This document shows, in pieces, positions 18,687 through 27,666 of a stretch of DNA of 64,000 bases; the stretch's first letter is position 1, and each line of letters begins with the position of its first letter. The stretch comes from Cylindrospermum sp. NIES-4074 (GTDB lineage: Bacteria; Cyanobacteriota; Cyanobacteriia; Cyanobacteriales; Nostocaceae), in assembly GCA_003994795.1 (NCBI GenBank), contig AP018269.1, positions 4,055,677 to 4,119,676 of the forward strand, written 5' to 3'. The notes under the pieces were generated by a model. The model saw nothing but the letters and a program-made list of their open reading frames with translations, was not told the origin of the DNA and searched no databases. Both the position numbers and the translations under genes were made by a program.

Positions 18687-19094
18687 TCAAGCATCAAAAA
18701 CTGCTGCTCTTTCAATAATGAACCATTCGTGATACAAAATTGCTAGAAAAAACTTCTGATCCGGCGCGGGAACTGACAAATCAGCGCTGACTCTATCGCA
18801 CACCGCCATAAATCCGGAAAAGAAAGGGTCATCATCAAAGGTAGTATCGGATAGAAAAAGCGTGAGGGATTTATCATCAGCACTCCAAATAGAACGGAGT
18901 ATAGAAATATTGGGGTGATGGGATTTATCAACGGGTAACAATACCGATTTTCCTTCAACTTCTATAAATTCCGGTTCTGCATATCTCAAGACCGACTCCC
19001 AACTTGCTGGCCCTTCATGTTTTTCAATAATCCTATCCCACCTAACTAATTTGATTTTCTCTAACGTTTCTGTTGATAAATCTAATATTTTCAT
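18687..19094 (-). CDS. Hypothetical protein, 135 residues
   Basis: No family was recognised. The protein is soluble and acidic, with no signal peptide. Visible features are an N-terminal helix (LSTETLEKIKLVRWDRII), a central HHPNISILRSIWSADDKSLTLFLSDTTF and a C-terminal FLAILYHEWFIIERA. Its coding status is supported by a good ATG, normal codon use and its position in a same-strand run 41 bp after ureG. Confidence 0.55.
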   Translation of the reverse strand: MKILDLSTETLEKIKLVRWDRIIEKHEGPASWESVLRYAEPEFIEVEGKSVLLPVDKSHHPNISILRSIWSADDKSLTLFLSDTTFDDDPFFSGFMAVCDRVSADLSVPAPDQKFFLAILYHEWFIIERAAVFDA

Positions 19095-19135
19095 AGTTTT
19101 AACTAAAGCATGGCTGCAATTTCTAATTACTAAGT

Positions 19136-19732
19136 TTAGCCAATATGTGTGGCAACAAACTTAATTACATCTGCCAAACCTACCTGAGTTTTCAAATTTG
19201 TAAAAACAAAAGGTTTCTCACCACGCATCTTTTTTGCGTCCCGTTCCATGACATTTAAATCTGCTCCGACATAGGGTGCAAGGTCAATTTTATTAATTAC
19301 CAATAAATCAGATTTAGTAATACCAGGGCCACCTTTGCGGGGAATTTTATCACCAGCAGCGACATCAATCACATAAATTGTTAAATCTACCAATTCTGGA
19401 CTAAAGGTAGCAGCTAAATTATCGCCACCGCTTTCCAAAAAGACCAAATCTAAATCAGTGAATCGTTCCTCTAACTGTTCAATTGCAGCCAAATTCATCG
19501 AAGCATCTTCACGAATTGCAGTGTGAGGACAACCACCGGTTTCTACGCCTAAAATGCGATCGCTTGCCAAAGCCTGAGAACGCACCAAAAACTGAGCATC
19601 TTCCTGAGTATAAATATCATTCGTCACCACCGCCAGCTGATACTGTTCCCGCAATGCTTTACACAAAGCATCCACCAAAGCCGTTTTCCCCGAACCCACC
19701 GGGCCAGCAACCCCAACGCGAAAAGTGTTCAT
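19136..19732 (-). CDS. ureG: Urease accessory GTPase UreG
   Basis: The 198-residue SIMIBI GTPase supplies energy and helps deliver nickel during urease activation. It has the P-loop GPVGSGKT (10-17), the metal-binding [15 protein letters not shown] with the Cys-Pro-His motif that holds nickel at the dimer interface, the switch ESGGDNL and the guanine-specificity motif [10 protein letters not shown]. The start at 19732 ([11 protein letters not shown]) is chosen because the open frame upstream lies inside ureF and lacks family similarity. It follows ureF after 10 bp. The urease structural genes ureABC and ureD are not in the window. Confidence 0.96.
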   Translation of the reverse strand: MNTFRVGVAGPVGSGKTALVDALCKALREQYQLAVVTNDIYTQEDAQFLVRSQALASDRILGVETGGCPHTAIREDASMNLAAIEQLEERFTDLDLVFLESGGDNLAATFSPELVDLTIYVIDVAAGDKIPRKGGPGITKSDLLVINKIDLAPYVGADLNVMERDAKKMRGEKPFVFTNLKTQVGLADVIKFVATHIG

Positions 19733-19742
19733 CGTCCTCTGC

Positions 19743-20435
19743 TTAACTCCTAAACAACCTGGTATACTGCGTTTCGTGCTGCATACTTGCCAAAGATAAA
19801 CCCCAACTGCAACAACCGAGATCATCATCTGCCAAAGCGAGAATTTCTACCGTTGCAGCGCTGAATAATCCTTGTAACTCTAGCAATAATTCTTGTCCTG
19901 CCGTTTGTCCCAAAGGAATCAACTTGACCCCAGCAGTAATTAAATTAGTTGCCCAACTATGCAGATATGCTAACAAAGCGGCTTGAATATCGATGTCCCA
20001 ATGGGCAGAAGCGATGCCAAATGCGATCGCATAATTGCAAGGATTACCCACAGCATCGGCTAAAGGTAATATTTCTGGTTGGAGTTTACCCAAAAGTTGC
20101 ATTAGCGATCGCCCCATTTGCCAACCAGAAGCCCGTAACTCTTCGGTTTCCCTAGCCGCAGATAACCACAAATTCCAACGGCGGAGGGTTTCCACATCAC
20201 CCACTTTAGCAGCTTGCCAAACTCGCACCATCACCGCAGCATCTAACCGCATCGCCCCGTAACGCAATTCTGCCTCTAACCATTGTTTGAGACTTTGGGA
20301 ATTAGTAATAGTCCCATTTTCTATCAACATTTCCAACCCTTCAGAATAGCTATATGCTCCTACAGGCAAAGCTGGACTAGCCAATTGCAAAATAGACAAA
20401 AAATGGCTATCAGTGAGGGTGATGGTGGTTGCCAT
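19743..20435 (-). CDS. ureF: Urease accessory protein UreF
   Basis: The 230-residue, all-helical protein couples UreG GTP hydrolysis to nickel insertion in the UreDFG complex. The typical N-terminal [20 protein letters not shown] (about 16-35) and C-terminal [27 protein letters not shown] are present. Its first 26 bp overlap the 3' end of ureE and it precedes ureG by 10 bp, so translational coupling across ureE-ureF-ureG is likely. Confidence 0.96.
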   Translation of the reverse strand: MATTITLTDSHFLSILQLASPALPVGAYSYSEGLEMLIENGTITNSQSLKQWLEAELRYGAMRLDAAVMVRVWQAAKVGDVETLRRWNLWLSAARETEELRASGWQMGRSLMQLLGKLQPEILPLADAVGNPCNYAIAFGIASAHWDIDIQAALLAYLHSWATNLITAGVKLIPLGQTAGQELLLELQGLFSAATVEILALADDDLGCCSWGLSLASMQHETQYTRLFRS

Positions 20436-20859
20436 AAGCTCCTAATTCTGGTTGAAAAGGCAAAATTTCTGCTTTAATTTCTAGCCCTAGTTGTGCCAAC
20501 ATGGCTTGTAAAACTGAATCGGGTGATAAGCGTAAATAATTAGGCGTAATTTCTACAGGTACATGACGATTACCTAAATGATATGCTGCCCGGAGTAATA
20601 ACAACGGCGTTTGAGCAAAAACAGTCAAAACTGGTTCTGGTTTAGCAATAATTCTGATTAAACTACTATGAGTTTCATCTTGGAGAATATCGCCATCATG
20701 CAACACTGTGCCTCTAGGTAAACGCAAAAACACCTCTTTACCATCTTCCGTTTGCCAACGATGACGACTGCGGGTGCGTTCTTCGGCTGTGAGTGCGAGG
20801 GTGAAAGTAACTATAGCCTCAGGATTAGGTGGTTGACGTTGAGTCAATGTCAGCATCAT
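20410..20859 (-). CDS. ureE: Urease accessory nickel chaperone UreE
   Basis: The 149-residue protein has the N-terminal UreE domain ([35 protein letters not shown]) and the metal-binding domain with [12 protein letters not shown], whose central His (NRH) is the conserved nickel ligand. The C-terminus is a short His-rich tail (NHHHPH). Two consecutive ATGs (20857-20859 and 20854-20856) make the first residue uncertain. The gene heads the ureEFG operon; no NtcA box could be identified with confidence upstream. Confidence 0.95.
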   Translation of the reverse strand: MMLTLTQRQPPNPEAIVTFTLALTAEERTRSRHRWQTEDGKEVFLRLPRGTVLHDGDILQDETHSSLIRIIAKPEPVLTVFAQTPLLLLRAAYHLGNRHVPVEITPNYLRLSPDSVLQAMLAQLGLEIKAEILPFQPELGAYGNHHHPH

Positions 20860-21168
20860 TCAGAAAATTAAAATAACCATCTTGGTGAATTTTAAGACTT
20901 TTCTGAACAAGAAAACTGACAAGTACTAAATAAGTAAATGCCAGTTAGCCGAATATGTTTTTTCGCAGGTTTTAGGGAATGTATGAAAAATACTCGCCGA
21001 TTCAGTCTTGACAGACTAGTAGTCTGTCCCATTAACTTTGCGGAGTTGGATAAATCTTCCTATTTTTCTTCTTTCCTTCTTCCTTTGCGCTCTTTGCGTC
21101 CTTTGCGGTATGCCTCCGGCACGCTACGCGAACGTTTCTTTATCCTTCAAACTTTACTAGACAGACTA
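20860..21168. other. Intergenic repeat sequence, no gene
   Basis: The interval contains a common cyanobacterial dispersed repeat (TTTGCGTCCTTTGCGGTATG with CCTCCGGCACGCTACGCGAA, about 21075-21135). It also has a short inverted pair, GACAGACTAGTAGTCTGTC, near 21009-21027. A 114-codon frame crossing it (20938-21282) is repeat-derived and enters the catalase gene antisense, so it is not called. Confidence 0.6.
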
Positions 21169-21633
21169 CTATATATGCTCAACCAGAGTAGGTGCGCTGG
21201 CACCATTACCCTGTGTTTGGCGATCGCTTGGCGTTCCGTGCAGTTGCGGTTCAGGTGGGGCCAGTTGTGGTTCTGGGCCTAGTGGTCGGGGATTTTCCAC
21301 ATACTGGAATTCGCCTTTACCATCCATAGAACGGCCTCTGGCCCAACGGCCTTGGGCGCTTGCTTCTTGGGTTTTGAGTGGCGCTTTATCCAGAAGATGT
21401 GCGATCGTTGTAGCGAGAATTTCAATATGACCGATTTCTTCAGTCCCCGTATCTAACAACATATCCCGGTACTTGGCAGGGCCGCGACAGTTCCAGCCTT
21501 GAAATAGGTACTGCATCATCACAGTCATTTCTCCAAAAACTCCCCCGATGAGTTCTTGCATTTTCATCGCGTAGACGGGATCTGGCTGTTCTGGGGGCGT
21601 GAAATATTGCAATTTTTTGGTGTGGTAAAACAT
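21169..21633 (-). CDS. Manganese catalase with internal deletion
   Basis: The N-terminal 90 residues match manganese catalase, including ligand candidates E35 (GEMTVMMQY), E66 and H69 (TEEIGH), the positions of the first-half ligands in characterised enzymes. At residue 90 (KTQE) the sequence jumps in frame to the family's C-terminal tail (SAQGRWARG, SMDGKGEFQYVENPRPLGPEPQL, LHGTP). Roughly 100 or more residues of the second helical pair, with the remaining Glu and His ligands, are absent. The product is 154 residues against about 230-300 normally. It cannot form a normal dimanganese site and is probably a decaying gene that keeps its frame. The start at 21633 is chosen because upstream codons derive from a MITE-like element. 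Confidence 0.8.
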   Translation of the reverse strand: MFYHTKKLQYFTPPEQPDPVYAMKMQELIGGVFGEMTVMMQYLFQGWNCRGPAKYRDMLLDTGTEEIGHIEILATTIAHLLDKAPLKTQEASAQGRWARGRSMDGKGEFQYVENPRPLGPEPQLAPPEPQLHGTPSDRQTQGNGASAPTLVEHI

Positions 21634-21657
21634 TTTGGTTCCTGGTAGATGAAATAA

Positions 21658-21826
21658 GGGAGTTCCAACTAAAAAAATATCCAACTAATTCTTGTGGGGG
21701 AGCCACTGCGTTGCTCTGGTTTCCAGAGTTGTAGCAAGTGGCGTTGGGCTTCTAGCCCGCCCAGTTTATTGGACGGGCGGGACGCCCATCCCACAAGATT
21801 GGATAATTTATTTGTTGGAGTTCCCT
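21658..21826. mobile_element. MITE-like element upstream of the catalase gene
   Basis: Imperfect terminal inverted repeats of about 37-40 bp (GGGAGTTCCAAC...CTTGTGGG at 21658-21698 and CCCACAAG...GTTGGAGTTCCC at 21790-21825) enclose about 90 bp of GC-rich internal palindromes and no gene. The size of about 169 bp and the structure fit a non-autonomous miniature element. It starts 25 bp upstream of the catalase ATG and so occupies its promoter. Confidence 0.65.
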
Positions 21827-21940
21827 AAGCACAGAAAATTTATAATTTCCGTTGCTTACACTTTCTAGGAAACTAATTAATTTTTTCATCTACATCAACC
21901 ACAAGTCTGATAAATATTTGCTTAAATTTTCAAGAGTTTA

Positions 21941-21996
21941 TAAACACAGATAAACACAGATAAACACAGATAATTTAATGGTGTTTATCTGTGTTT
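21941..21996. repeat. Three decamer repeats forming a hairpin
   Basis: TAAACACAGA is repeated three times in tandem (21941-21970). The last two copies pair with GTGTTTATCTGTGTTT (21981-21996) to make a 16-bp perfect stem with a 13-base loop. It lies between the MITE-like element and the cupin genes. Confidence 0.75.
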
Positions 21997-22073
21997 TATT
22001 GAGCTTTATATCAAGTCCGGTTAATTACTTATAATAAGTTTGTCCTTGTTGGTAATTGCTGTTCACATTTTTT

Positions 22074-22110
22074 CCAATTACCAATTACCAATTACCAATT
22101 ACCCATTACC
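22074..22110. repeat. CCAATTA heptamer tandem repeat
   Basis: There are five units of the heptamer CCAATTA, the last degenerate. This is a short tandem repeat of the kind abundant between genes in heterocystous cyanobacteria. Confidence 0.85.
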
Positions 22111-22150
22111 AGCCCTCACAGATATGATAAGTATTCAACCGGACATGATA

Positions 22151-22492
22151 TTATTCTTCATCCCGCCCATGAACTTGAGCAGGAGGACTCGTTGCTTCTA
22201 CAGCGGTGAATGGTTCCAGAATTTTATATTGATGGTGTGCCCCTTTTGGCACTACCCAAGAACTCCCCCGTTCTAACAAAATAACTTGTCCCTCAATATG
22301 CAACTCTGCACGACCATCAATTACATAACCAACTGTTTCATATTCTCGCGCAGTGGTTTGTTTATCTTCTCGTGGTTGCTCTTGTTCCCAAAGGCGCATG
22401 GAAACAGTTTTGCCAGATGCTAGATACTTCTGACCGAGTTTACCCTTCGGCGAATGGGTAGAGTCTATTTTCTTAACACTAGTGTCAGTCAT
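22151..22492 (-). CDS. Small cupin-domain protein, full copy
   Basis: The 113-residue single-domain cupin has ETVGYVIDGRAELHIEGQVILLERGSSWVVPKGAHHQYKI, covering both cupin motifs. Metal-binding residues are not classical in motif 1 (no HxH), whereas motif 2 has PKGAHHQY. Substrate and role are unknown. It has a near-identical neighbour at 22561-22887 generated by a tandem duplication that includes the upstream region. The C-terminus FTAVEATSPPAQVHGRDEE is complete here and missing in the other copy. Confidence 0.85.
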   Translation of the reverse strand: MTDTSVKKIDSTHSPKGKLGQKYLASGKTVSMRLWEQEQPREDKQTTAREYETVGYVIDGRAELHIEGQVILLERGSSWVVPKGAHHQYKILEPFTAVEATSPPAQVHGRDEE

Positions 22493-22985
22493 ATTTTTAC
22501 TTCACTAACTAAAGAGTATTTGCAGGATTTGGAGAATAGACTTCATGTGAAAGTCCTAGTTTATAATTTGGAACCATATATTAAATACCTATAAATAGCG
22601 GTGAATGGTTCCAGAATTTTGTATTGATAGTGCGTCCATTTCGGCACTACCCAACAACTCCCTCGTTCTAACAAAATAACTTGTCCTTCAATGTGTAATT
22701 CTGCACAACCATCAACTACATAACCAACTGTTTCATAATCTTCCTCAGTTGGCTGTTTATTTTCTCGCGGTTCTTCTTGTTTCCAAAGCCCTATGGAAAC
22801 GATTTTGCCAGATGCTAAATACTTTTGACAAAGCTGACCTTCTGGCAAATGAGTAAAGTGTATTTTCTTAATACTCATGTCAGTCATATTTCCACTTCAC
22901 TCATTATTGAAGCTAAAGAGTATGGGCAGTATTTGAAGAATAGACTTCTTGCAAGAGTCCTAGTTTTTAATCTGCAACCGCATAT
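22203..22985. repeat. Tandem duplication of about 395 bp with a cupin gene
   Basis: The sequence beginning GCGGTGAATGGTTCCAGAAT at 22203 recurs at 22598, an offset of 395 bp. Similarity continues through the cupin coding region and its 5' flank (CACTTCACT..., AAAGAGTAT...GAATAGACTTC). The copies have diverged by scattered substitutions and small indels. Confidence 0.85.
22561..22887 (-). CDS. Small cupin-domain protein, truncated duplicate
   Basis: This 108-residue paralogue of the neighbouring cupin is closely similar through EPFTA. It then ends in unrelated residues (YRYLIYGSKL) because the duplication boundary at about 22598 removed the original last 15 or so codons. Motif 2 has changed from PKGAHHQY to PKWTHYQY, losing the conserved Gly and one His, so metal binding may be impaired. 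It is probably decaying or redundant. Confidence 0.65.
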   Translation of the reverse strand: MTDMSIKKIHFTHLPEGQLCQKYLASGKIVSIGLWKQEEPRENKQPTEEDYETVGYVVDGCAELHIEGQVILLERGSCWVVPKWTHYQYKILEPFTAIYRYLIYGSKL

Positions 22986-23039
22986 AAAACAATTAATGCA
23001 GTTGTACCCACGTTAGAATTGAATTTTGACAGACATACA

Positions 23040-23576
23040 GTCTATAAATTAGACACACAAAGAAAGATGAAAATCTTTGTTATCCTACTCAGGAATCAGG
23101 GCTATTTTTTAGAGAGAAGAGATGTTATTGGCAACATCTCTTAAAACATAAGCATTCAGTTTCAAGCTATCTTCAAGAATTTATGTAAGCATTCAGCCGT
23201 CAGCGGTCAGCTATCAGCAATCTTCAAGAATTTATGAGCATTATGACAGTGGGATTACTAATTGTTTTTGGTGTAATTATCCCTTGAGAAAAACCCTTAA
23301 ACTCAGTCTAAAACAGAGTTTTAGACTTTCCTGCGGAACGCTACGCGTTGGCGGTTCGCGGAGCGTGTCGCAGACAAGCCTGCGCTTTGCGCTTACGGCG
23401 TGAGCGAGCGTCGAACGCTGACTGCTGAACGCTGATAGCTGAATGCTTACGAATTTATGAGCATTCTAACAGAGGAATTACTAATTGCTTTTGGTGCAAT
23501 TACCCCAAACTCAAAACCCTTAAATTCAGTCTAGGATATAATTTTAGCTAACTGCTGAATACTCACCCTAAAACTT
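23040..23576. repeat. Gene-less interval with a split ~95-bp direct repeat
   Basis: Two related segments, at about 23226-23325 and 23451-23549, share AATTTATGAGCATT, ATTACTAATTG and CAGTCTA in the same order. Between them is a dispersed palindromic repeat (GGAACGCTACGCGTTGGCGG onward) and strings of the type GCTGAACGCTGATAGCTGAA. No gene is seen. Confidence 0.65.
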
Positions 23577-24008
23577 TTATCTCTTCACCTTTGTTTGGGC
23601 TTCGGGAATATTTTCTTGGTAGTATCCGTGTCTGGTTCCGGTAAGTGGTTCTACCGCTTTTTCAACTTTGGTTTGTGCCGAATCTAAAAACTCTTTTGTT
23701 CCTTCAGGAGTTGGTTGATCAAGATTGAGTCTTTCTCTCACATTATCAGCCCGTTGCTTAAGATTTTTTTGAGCATTATCTACTTGGTTATTGTTCCTAA
23801 TACCCTGGTTGTCAGGAGTACCTTTATAATAAGTACCCTCTGGTGTTGTTACTGTTCTTTGTACTTGAGCTTCAGCTAGCAGGATTGTATCACTAGAATT
23901 AAAAGCCTGGAGTCCAAAAAAGGTAAATCCTACCAGAAAAACTACGATAAGCTGGCGGAGGATGATATTTTGTAACGAAGAAAAAATCCGATTCATAAAA
24001 AACCTCAA
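23577..24008 (-). CDS. Secreted or membrane-anchored stress-type protein
   Basis: In this 143-residue protein residues 17-38 are hydrophobic (ILRQLIVVFLVGFTFFGLQAF), a signal peptide or anchor, followed by ILLAEAQ. The mature part is hydrophilic and helical, with QKNLKQRADNVRERLNLDQPTPEGTKEFLDSAQTKVEKAVEPL. It resembles in build the low-temperature-induced-type protein at 7586, though little is identical. Function is unknown. It ends a same-strand run with the dehydrogenase upstream, only 5 bp away, which implies one transcript. Confidence 0.65.
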   Translation of the reverse strand: MRFFMNRIFSSLQNIILRQLIVVFLVGFTFFGLQAFNSSDTILLAEAQVQRTVTTPEGTYYKGTPDNQGIRNNNQVDNAQKNLKQRADNVRERLNLDQPTPEGTKEFLDSAQTKVEKAVEPLTGTRHGYYQENIPEAQTKVKR

Positions 24009-24013
24009 TTACA

Positions 24014-25183
24014 TTATGGTCTGAGTACAACTTTGATGCAGTTGTCTTGTTTTTGTTGAAAGATTTGATAGCCGTAAGGAGCTTGTTCTAGGGGTAATTG
24101 ATGGGTAATGACAAAGGAGGGGTCAAGTTTGCCATCTAGAATTAGCTGGAGTAGCAAATGCATATATTTTTGTCCATACATTTGCCCCATCCTAAAAGTT
24201 AGGGCTTTGTTCATAGCTGCGCCAAATGGAATTTTATCCACATAGCCACCATAAACACCCATAATGGAAAGAGTCCCACCTTTACCGCAAGCAACCATCA
24301 TTTCTCGCAACACATGAGGACGGTCTGTTTCTAGTTTGAGCTTTTGTTTTGTTTGGTCATAGAAGTCTTCTAAACCAACACCATGAGCTTCTAAACCCAC
24401 TGCATCAATACATGCATCGGGGCCACGACCGCCCGTCATTTCTTTTAACGCATCGCCAACATGAGTTTCTTCGTAGTTAATAACTTCTGCTTTGGCGTGT
24501 TTTTTTGCCATTTCCAAACGTTCAGGAAAACGGTCAATAGCGATAACTTTTTGGGCACCCATCATGTAGGCGCTAATCATGGCAAATTGTCCGACAGCAC
24601 CGCAACCCCAAACGGCGACAATATCACCTGGTTTAATATTACATAACTCTGCACCCATGTAACCGGTGGGGATAGCGTCGGAGATGAATACTAACATCTC
24701 ATCGGGTAAATCTGGCGGAACTTTCACGACACCAACATCAGCGAAGGGAACGCGCACATATTCTGCTTGTGCGCCTGCATAACCACCTATAGCATGGGAG
24801 TAGCCATAAATTGCTGAGGTTGCAAAGCCGTAGACTTTTTCTTCCATCCAAGCATTGGGGTTGGAATTATCGCACAGTGACCACTGATCACGTTGGCAAT
24901 AATGACAGTGACCACAGCCGATAGTGGAAGGAACAACAACGCGATCGCCTATTTTTAAATTATTGACTCCCTTACCAACTTCTACGACTTCCCCCATAAA
25001 TTCGTGACCAATAATGTCACCTTTTTGCATCGTGGGGATATAGCCACCGTAAATATGGAGATCAGAACCACAAATAGCTGTGGAAGTAACTTTGATAATT
25101 GCGTCACGGGGGTTGAGTATTTTCGGTTCTGGCACTGTTTCCACCCGGACATCATTCGCACCATACCAGCAAACTGCTTTCAT
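24014..25183 (-). CDS. Zinc-dependent alcohol/formaldehyde-type dehydrogenase
   Basis: This is a 389-residue medium-chain dehydrogenase. The catalytic zinc ligand is in [14 protein letters not shown] (about 33-46), with [12 protein letters not shown] following. The structural zinc site [17 protein letters not shown] supplies four Cys. The nucleotide-binding motif is [13 protein letters not shown]. The sequence type is that of glutathione-independent formaldehyde dehydrogenase-like and threonine-dehydrogenase-like zinc enzymes. The physiological substrate is not visible; aldehyde detoxification under stress is plausible. It lies in a same-strand group with SRPBCC and PfpI-type genes. Confidence 0.9.
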   Translation of the reverse strand: MKAVCWYGANDVRVETVPEPKILNPRDAIIKVTSTAICGSDLHIYGGYIPTMQKGDIIGHEFMGEVVEVGKGVNNLKIGDRVVVPSTIGCGHCHYCQRDQWSLCDNSNPNAWMEEKVYGFATSAIYGYSHAIGGYAGAQAEYVRVPFADVGVVKVPPDLPDEMLVFISDAIPTGYMGAELCNIKPGDIVAVWGCGAVGQFAMISAYMMGAQKVIAIDRFPERLEMAKKHAKAEVINYEETHVGDALKEMTGGRGPDACIDAVGLEAHGVGLEDFYDQTKQKLKLETDRPHVLREMMVACGKGGTLSIMGVYGGYVDKIPFGAAMNKALTFRMGQMYGQKYMHLLLQLILDGKLDPSFVITHQLPLEQAPYGYQIFQQKQDNCIKVVLRP

Positions 25184-25260
25184 CGTTTTTGGTTATTGAA
25201 TAAGGGAACAGTTTTTCCTATTTCCTGAAACTTCCTGTTAATTTTTAATTTTTAATTGTT

Positions 25261-25737
25261 TTATCCTCTACCTCTTGGTTGACCTTCAGTGGTAGCAATT
25301 TCCCCTGCTTCCATCAGCATCTTGAAGCGGCGTAAATCATCACCAATTTGCTGTTCTGGTTCTTCACCAAAAAGTTTAGCTATCGTAGCGCCCAAAGTCC
25401 CCCCAGGTGGGTCGTATTGCATCACCACCTTGACTTCCGTGCCGCGATCGCCTGGTGCTTTGGTAAAACGCACCAGGCCGGAGTTGTGCACATCCGCCCC
25501 TGCTACCGAAGTCCAAGCAATCAACTCATTTTCCCGGTCTTCCACAATATCTGCATCCCATTCCACGCTTCCCCCCAAGGGTGCATTCGCTATCCAGTGC
25601 GATCGCTGTTCATTGTACACCTTCACAAATTTGAGATGCTTCATAAATTTAGGCAGATGCTCAAAGTTATGCCAATAGCGATATAGTTCATCTGCCGATT
25701 TATTAATAGTTACTGTCTTTTGCACTTTGATAGTCAT
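25261..25737 (-). CDS. SRPBCC-family (START-like) protein
   Basis: The 158-residue protein has the helix-grip pattern of polyketide-cyclase/COQ10-like proteins: VQKTVTINKSADELYRYWHNFEHLPKFMKHLKFVKV at the start, WDADIVEDRENELIAWTSV in the middle, GTEVKVVMQYDPPGGTLGATIAKLFGEEPEQQI and a long C-terminal helix. Such proteins bind hydrophobic ligands; the ligand is not predictable. In Nostoc this type often sits beside the zinc dehydrogenase, as here (77 bp apart, same strand). Confidence 0.85.
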   Translation of the reverse strand: MTIKVQKTVTINKSADELYRYWHNFEHLPKFMKHLKFVKVYNEQRSHWIANAPLGGSVEWDADIVEDRENELIAWTSVAGADVHNSGLVRFTKAPGDRGTEVKVVMQYDPPGGTLGATIAKLFGEEPEQQIGDDLRRFKMLMEAGEIATTEGQPRGRG

Positions 25738-25981
25738 ATCTAATTCCCGCTCAGAGCAAAATCAACATAGATACCAAAACTAGATAATTACTATTGTTGG
25801 CAATTCTTGAAATCTCTAAAGGAGTAATTGAGAGTGAAGATATCTGTGGGGAAACTCCGCCCTATTAGATATCATTTATAAACCTATCCGCACCGTTAAT
25901 CCAAAATCTAAAATTGGCATAAGGCGCAAAGAATATCTTCTCTGGTATGTTCTTTGCGCCTTTGCAGTTATTTAAGCAATA

Positions 25982-27079
25982 TCACACTGTTACAGCTGCC
26001 CCTGTAGTAGGTTTAGGAGGCTGCACTCCAGCTGCTAAACGTGCCCGGTAAAGCTCTACCAAACGCTGTTCAAATTTCACCAAACCGTGGTAAATCTCTT
26101 TGAAGATTGCCGTTGCTACTGGGTCGGTGTACATCACACTTAAATTGCCAATATCACCTATACCTGTTTGCACATCACCCAAGGCACAACGTATTTGATA
26201 TATGTCATCGCTTCCGGTTAAGGCAGCTTTGACTTTAGCATATTGATTGGCAATATTGGCTGCTAACGAGGGTTTTTCACCTAGTTTATGAAGATAAGTT
26301 TCCAGCCTTTCAATGTGATGGTGTTTATTACCTATCATCTCTTGAAACAGCGATTTTGTTTGTGTATCTGATTCTTTTTCCAGATACTTTTCTAATGCTT
26401 CCAAAGAATAACGCTCACCAGCCAAGGCATTATTTAAACCTTTAGCAATATCACTCTTAGTTGAGCCACCCCAAGCATCAGCTATTTTCCACCATTCAGC
26501 ACTCGTGTCTTTTTCATCTGGCAAGGCAGCATCTTTACCACCGTAACCTAAGCGTTTTAAGATAGCCGTAGTGAAAATTGCCAAGTCCCCAGGCTCACGG
26601 GAAGTAATCAAATTACCGTCAATAACTACAGGCTCATCTAGATATTTTGCCCCTGCATTAATTATGTCTTTGTGAATAGCACTAAAACCAGTTGCTTGTT
26701 TATTTTTGAGTAAATCACCTTCAATTAAAACTTGTGGCCCGTGACAAACAGCCGCTACCCATTTTCCCTGTTGTACAGCCTCTTGAACAAAGCGGACTGT
26801 GTTAGGATTTCGCCGTAATTTATCAGGAGCCATTCCCCCTGGAATTATTACTGCATCGAATTCCTCAGCTATGGCTTCCGTTGTCGTCCCATCAGCCTGT
26901 ACAGTCAGCCTAGCGCGTTTACCCTTATATTTTTCATTCATTCGGGAACCAAGGACAACTACCTCCATTCCCGCTTGTTTTAGTCCATTAAAAGGAACTG
27001 TAAACTCTACATCTTCTACTCCCTGTTCTATGAGAATAGCGACTTTTTTCTTACCAGCATGATTGTTATGATATGTCAT
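25982..27079 (-). CDS. PfpI/DJ-1 domain fused to ferritin-like helical domain
   Basis: This 365-residue protein has two domains. Residues about 10-185 are a DJ-1/PfpI/YhbO-type domain with VAILIEQGVEDVEFTVP, IIPGGMAPDKLR and the nucleophile-elbow AAVCHGPQ (C112). Family members act as stress-induced chaperones, deglycases or proteases. Residues about 210-350 are a four-helix bundle (LNNALAGERYSLEALEKYLEKE, FQEMIGNKHHHIERLETYLHKLG) resembling DUF2383 or ferritin-like bundles, with repeated E and HH residues that could bind metal. The linker carries SAEWWKIADAWGG. The fusion suggests coupled protein repair and metal or oxidant handling; that is inference. Confidence 0.85.
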   Translation of the reverse strand: MTYHNNHAGKKKVAILIEQGVEDVEFTVPFNGLKQAGMEVVVLGSRMNEKYKGKRARLTVQADGTTTEAIAEEFDAVIIPGGMAPDKLRRNPNTVRFVQEAVQQGKWVAAVCHGPQVLIEGDLLKNKQATGFSAIHKDIINAGAKYLDEPVVIDGNLITSREPGDLAIFTTAILKRLGYGGKDAALPDEKDTSAEWWKIADAWGGSTKSDIAKGLNNALAGERYSLEALEKYLEKESDTQTKSLFQEMIGNKHHHIERLETYLHKLGEKPSLAANIANQYAKVKAALTGSDDIYQIRCALGDVQTGIGDIGNLSVMYTDPVATAIFKEIYHGLVKFEQRLVELYRARLAAGVQPPKPTTGAAVTV

Positions 27080-27261
27080 CGATTTTCCTTGTTTACTTTT
27101 AGGATTTAGCCGAGTGAGATAGTCATTAATTAAGAATCTGATTTGTTTGGGAGAGATTTAAATTAATAACTATTTGTAATTTTCAGAAATTAATTCAAGT
27201 TAAAGCTGCATTTTGCAACCTATAATTGAACAACTCTTTGCTGTTGTTTGTGAATTGCTTA

Positions 27262-27666
27262 TTAAGCTGTAGACGCTTCACTAGTTGGTGACGTAGCAAA
27301 TAGTTCTTCATAATCATGGGAGAAATAGGAATGAAATCTGGCGAATATCTCTGGTGAGATAGCGTTTTGCAAAACAGCAAAAACAGCCCGGACATGAATT
27401 GCGGCAGTGGTGGGTTCGATATTTTCTTTTTGACTTGCACGCTTAATAAACTCTTGCAAGTTGAAAGATTGACCACTATCGCCTTCTCTTCCTCGCAAAT
27501 AATTGCCCAGTTCTTGGGGCAACAATCTGGTAAATGCTTCTAATTCATCGCCTGCAATCCTTTCTTTAATAGTTTCTAGCGTGGCGCGGGTAGCACTTTC
27601 AGCTTCCTCGCGGGAATTGGATTGGGCTAGACTTTCGACGTGTGTAATGAACTCGTTATATTCCAC
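27262..27666 (-). CDS. DUF2267-family protein
   Basis: The 134-residue helical protein has the DUF2267 pattern: MEYNEFITHVESLAQS at the start, AESATRATLETIKERIAGDELEAFTRLLPQELGNYL in the middle (the helix-loop typical of the family), and FIKRASQKENI...AVFAVLQNAISPEIFARF near the end. Function is unknown, but the family frequently occurs next to stress genes. It ends with a short polar tail and has no signal peptide. Confidence 0.85.
   Translation of the reverse strand: MEYNEFITHVESLAQSNSREEAESATRATLETIKERIAGDELEAFTRLLPQELGNYLRGREGDSGQSFNLQEFIKRASQKENIEPTTAAIHVRAVFAVLQNAISPEIFARFHSYFSHDYEELFATSPTSEASTA

Noticed and set aside
20938..21282. 114-codon frame opposite the catalase gene
   Set aside because: It consists of a dispersed cyanobacterial repeat and then antisense catalase sequence.
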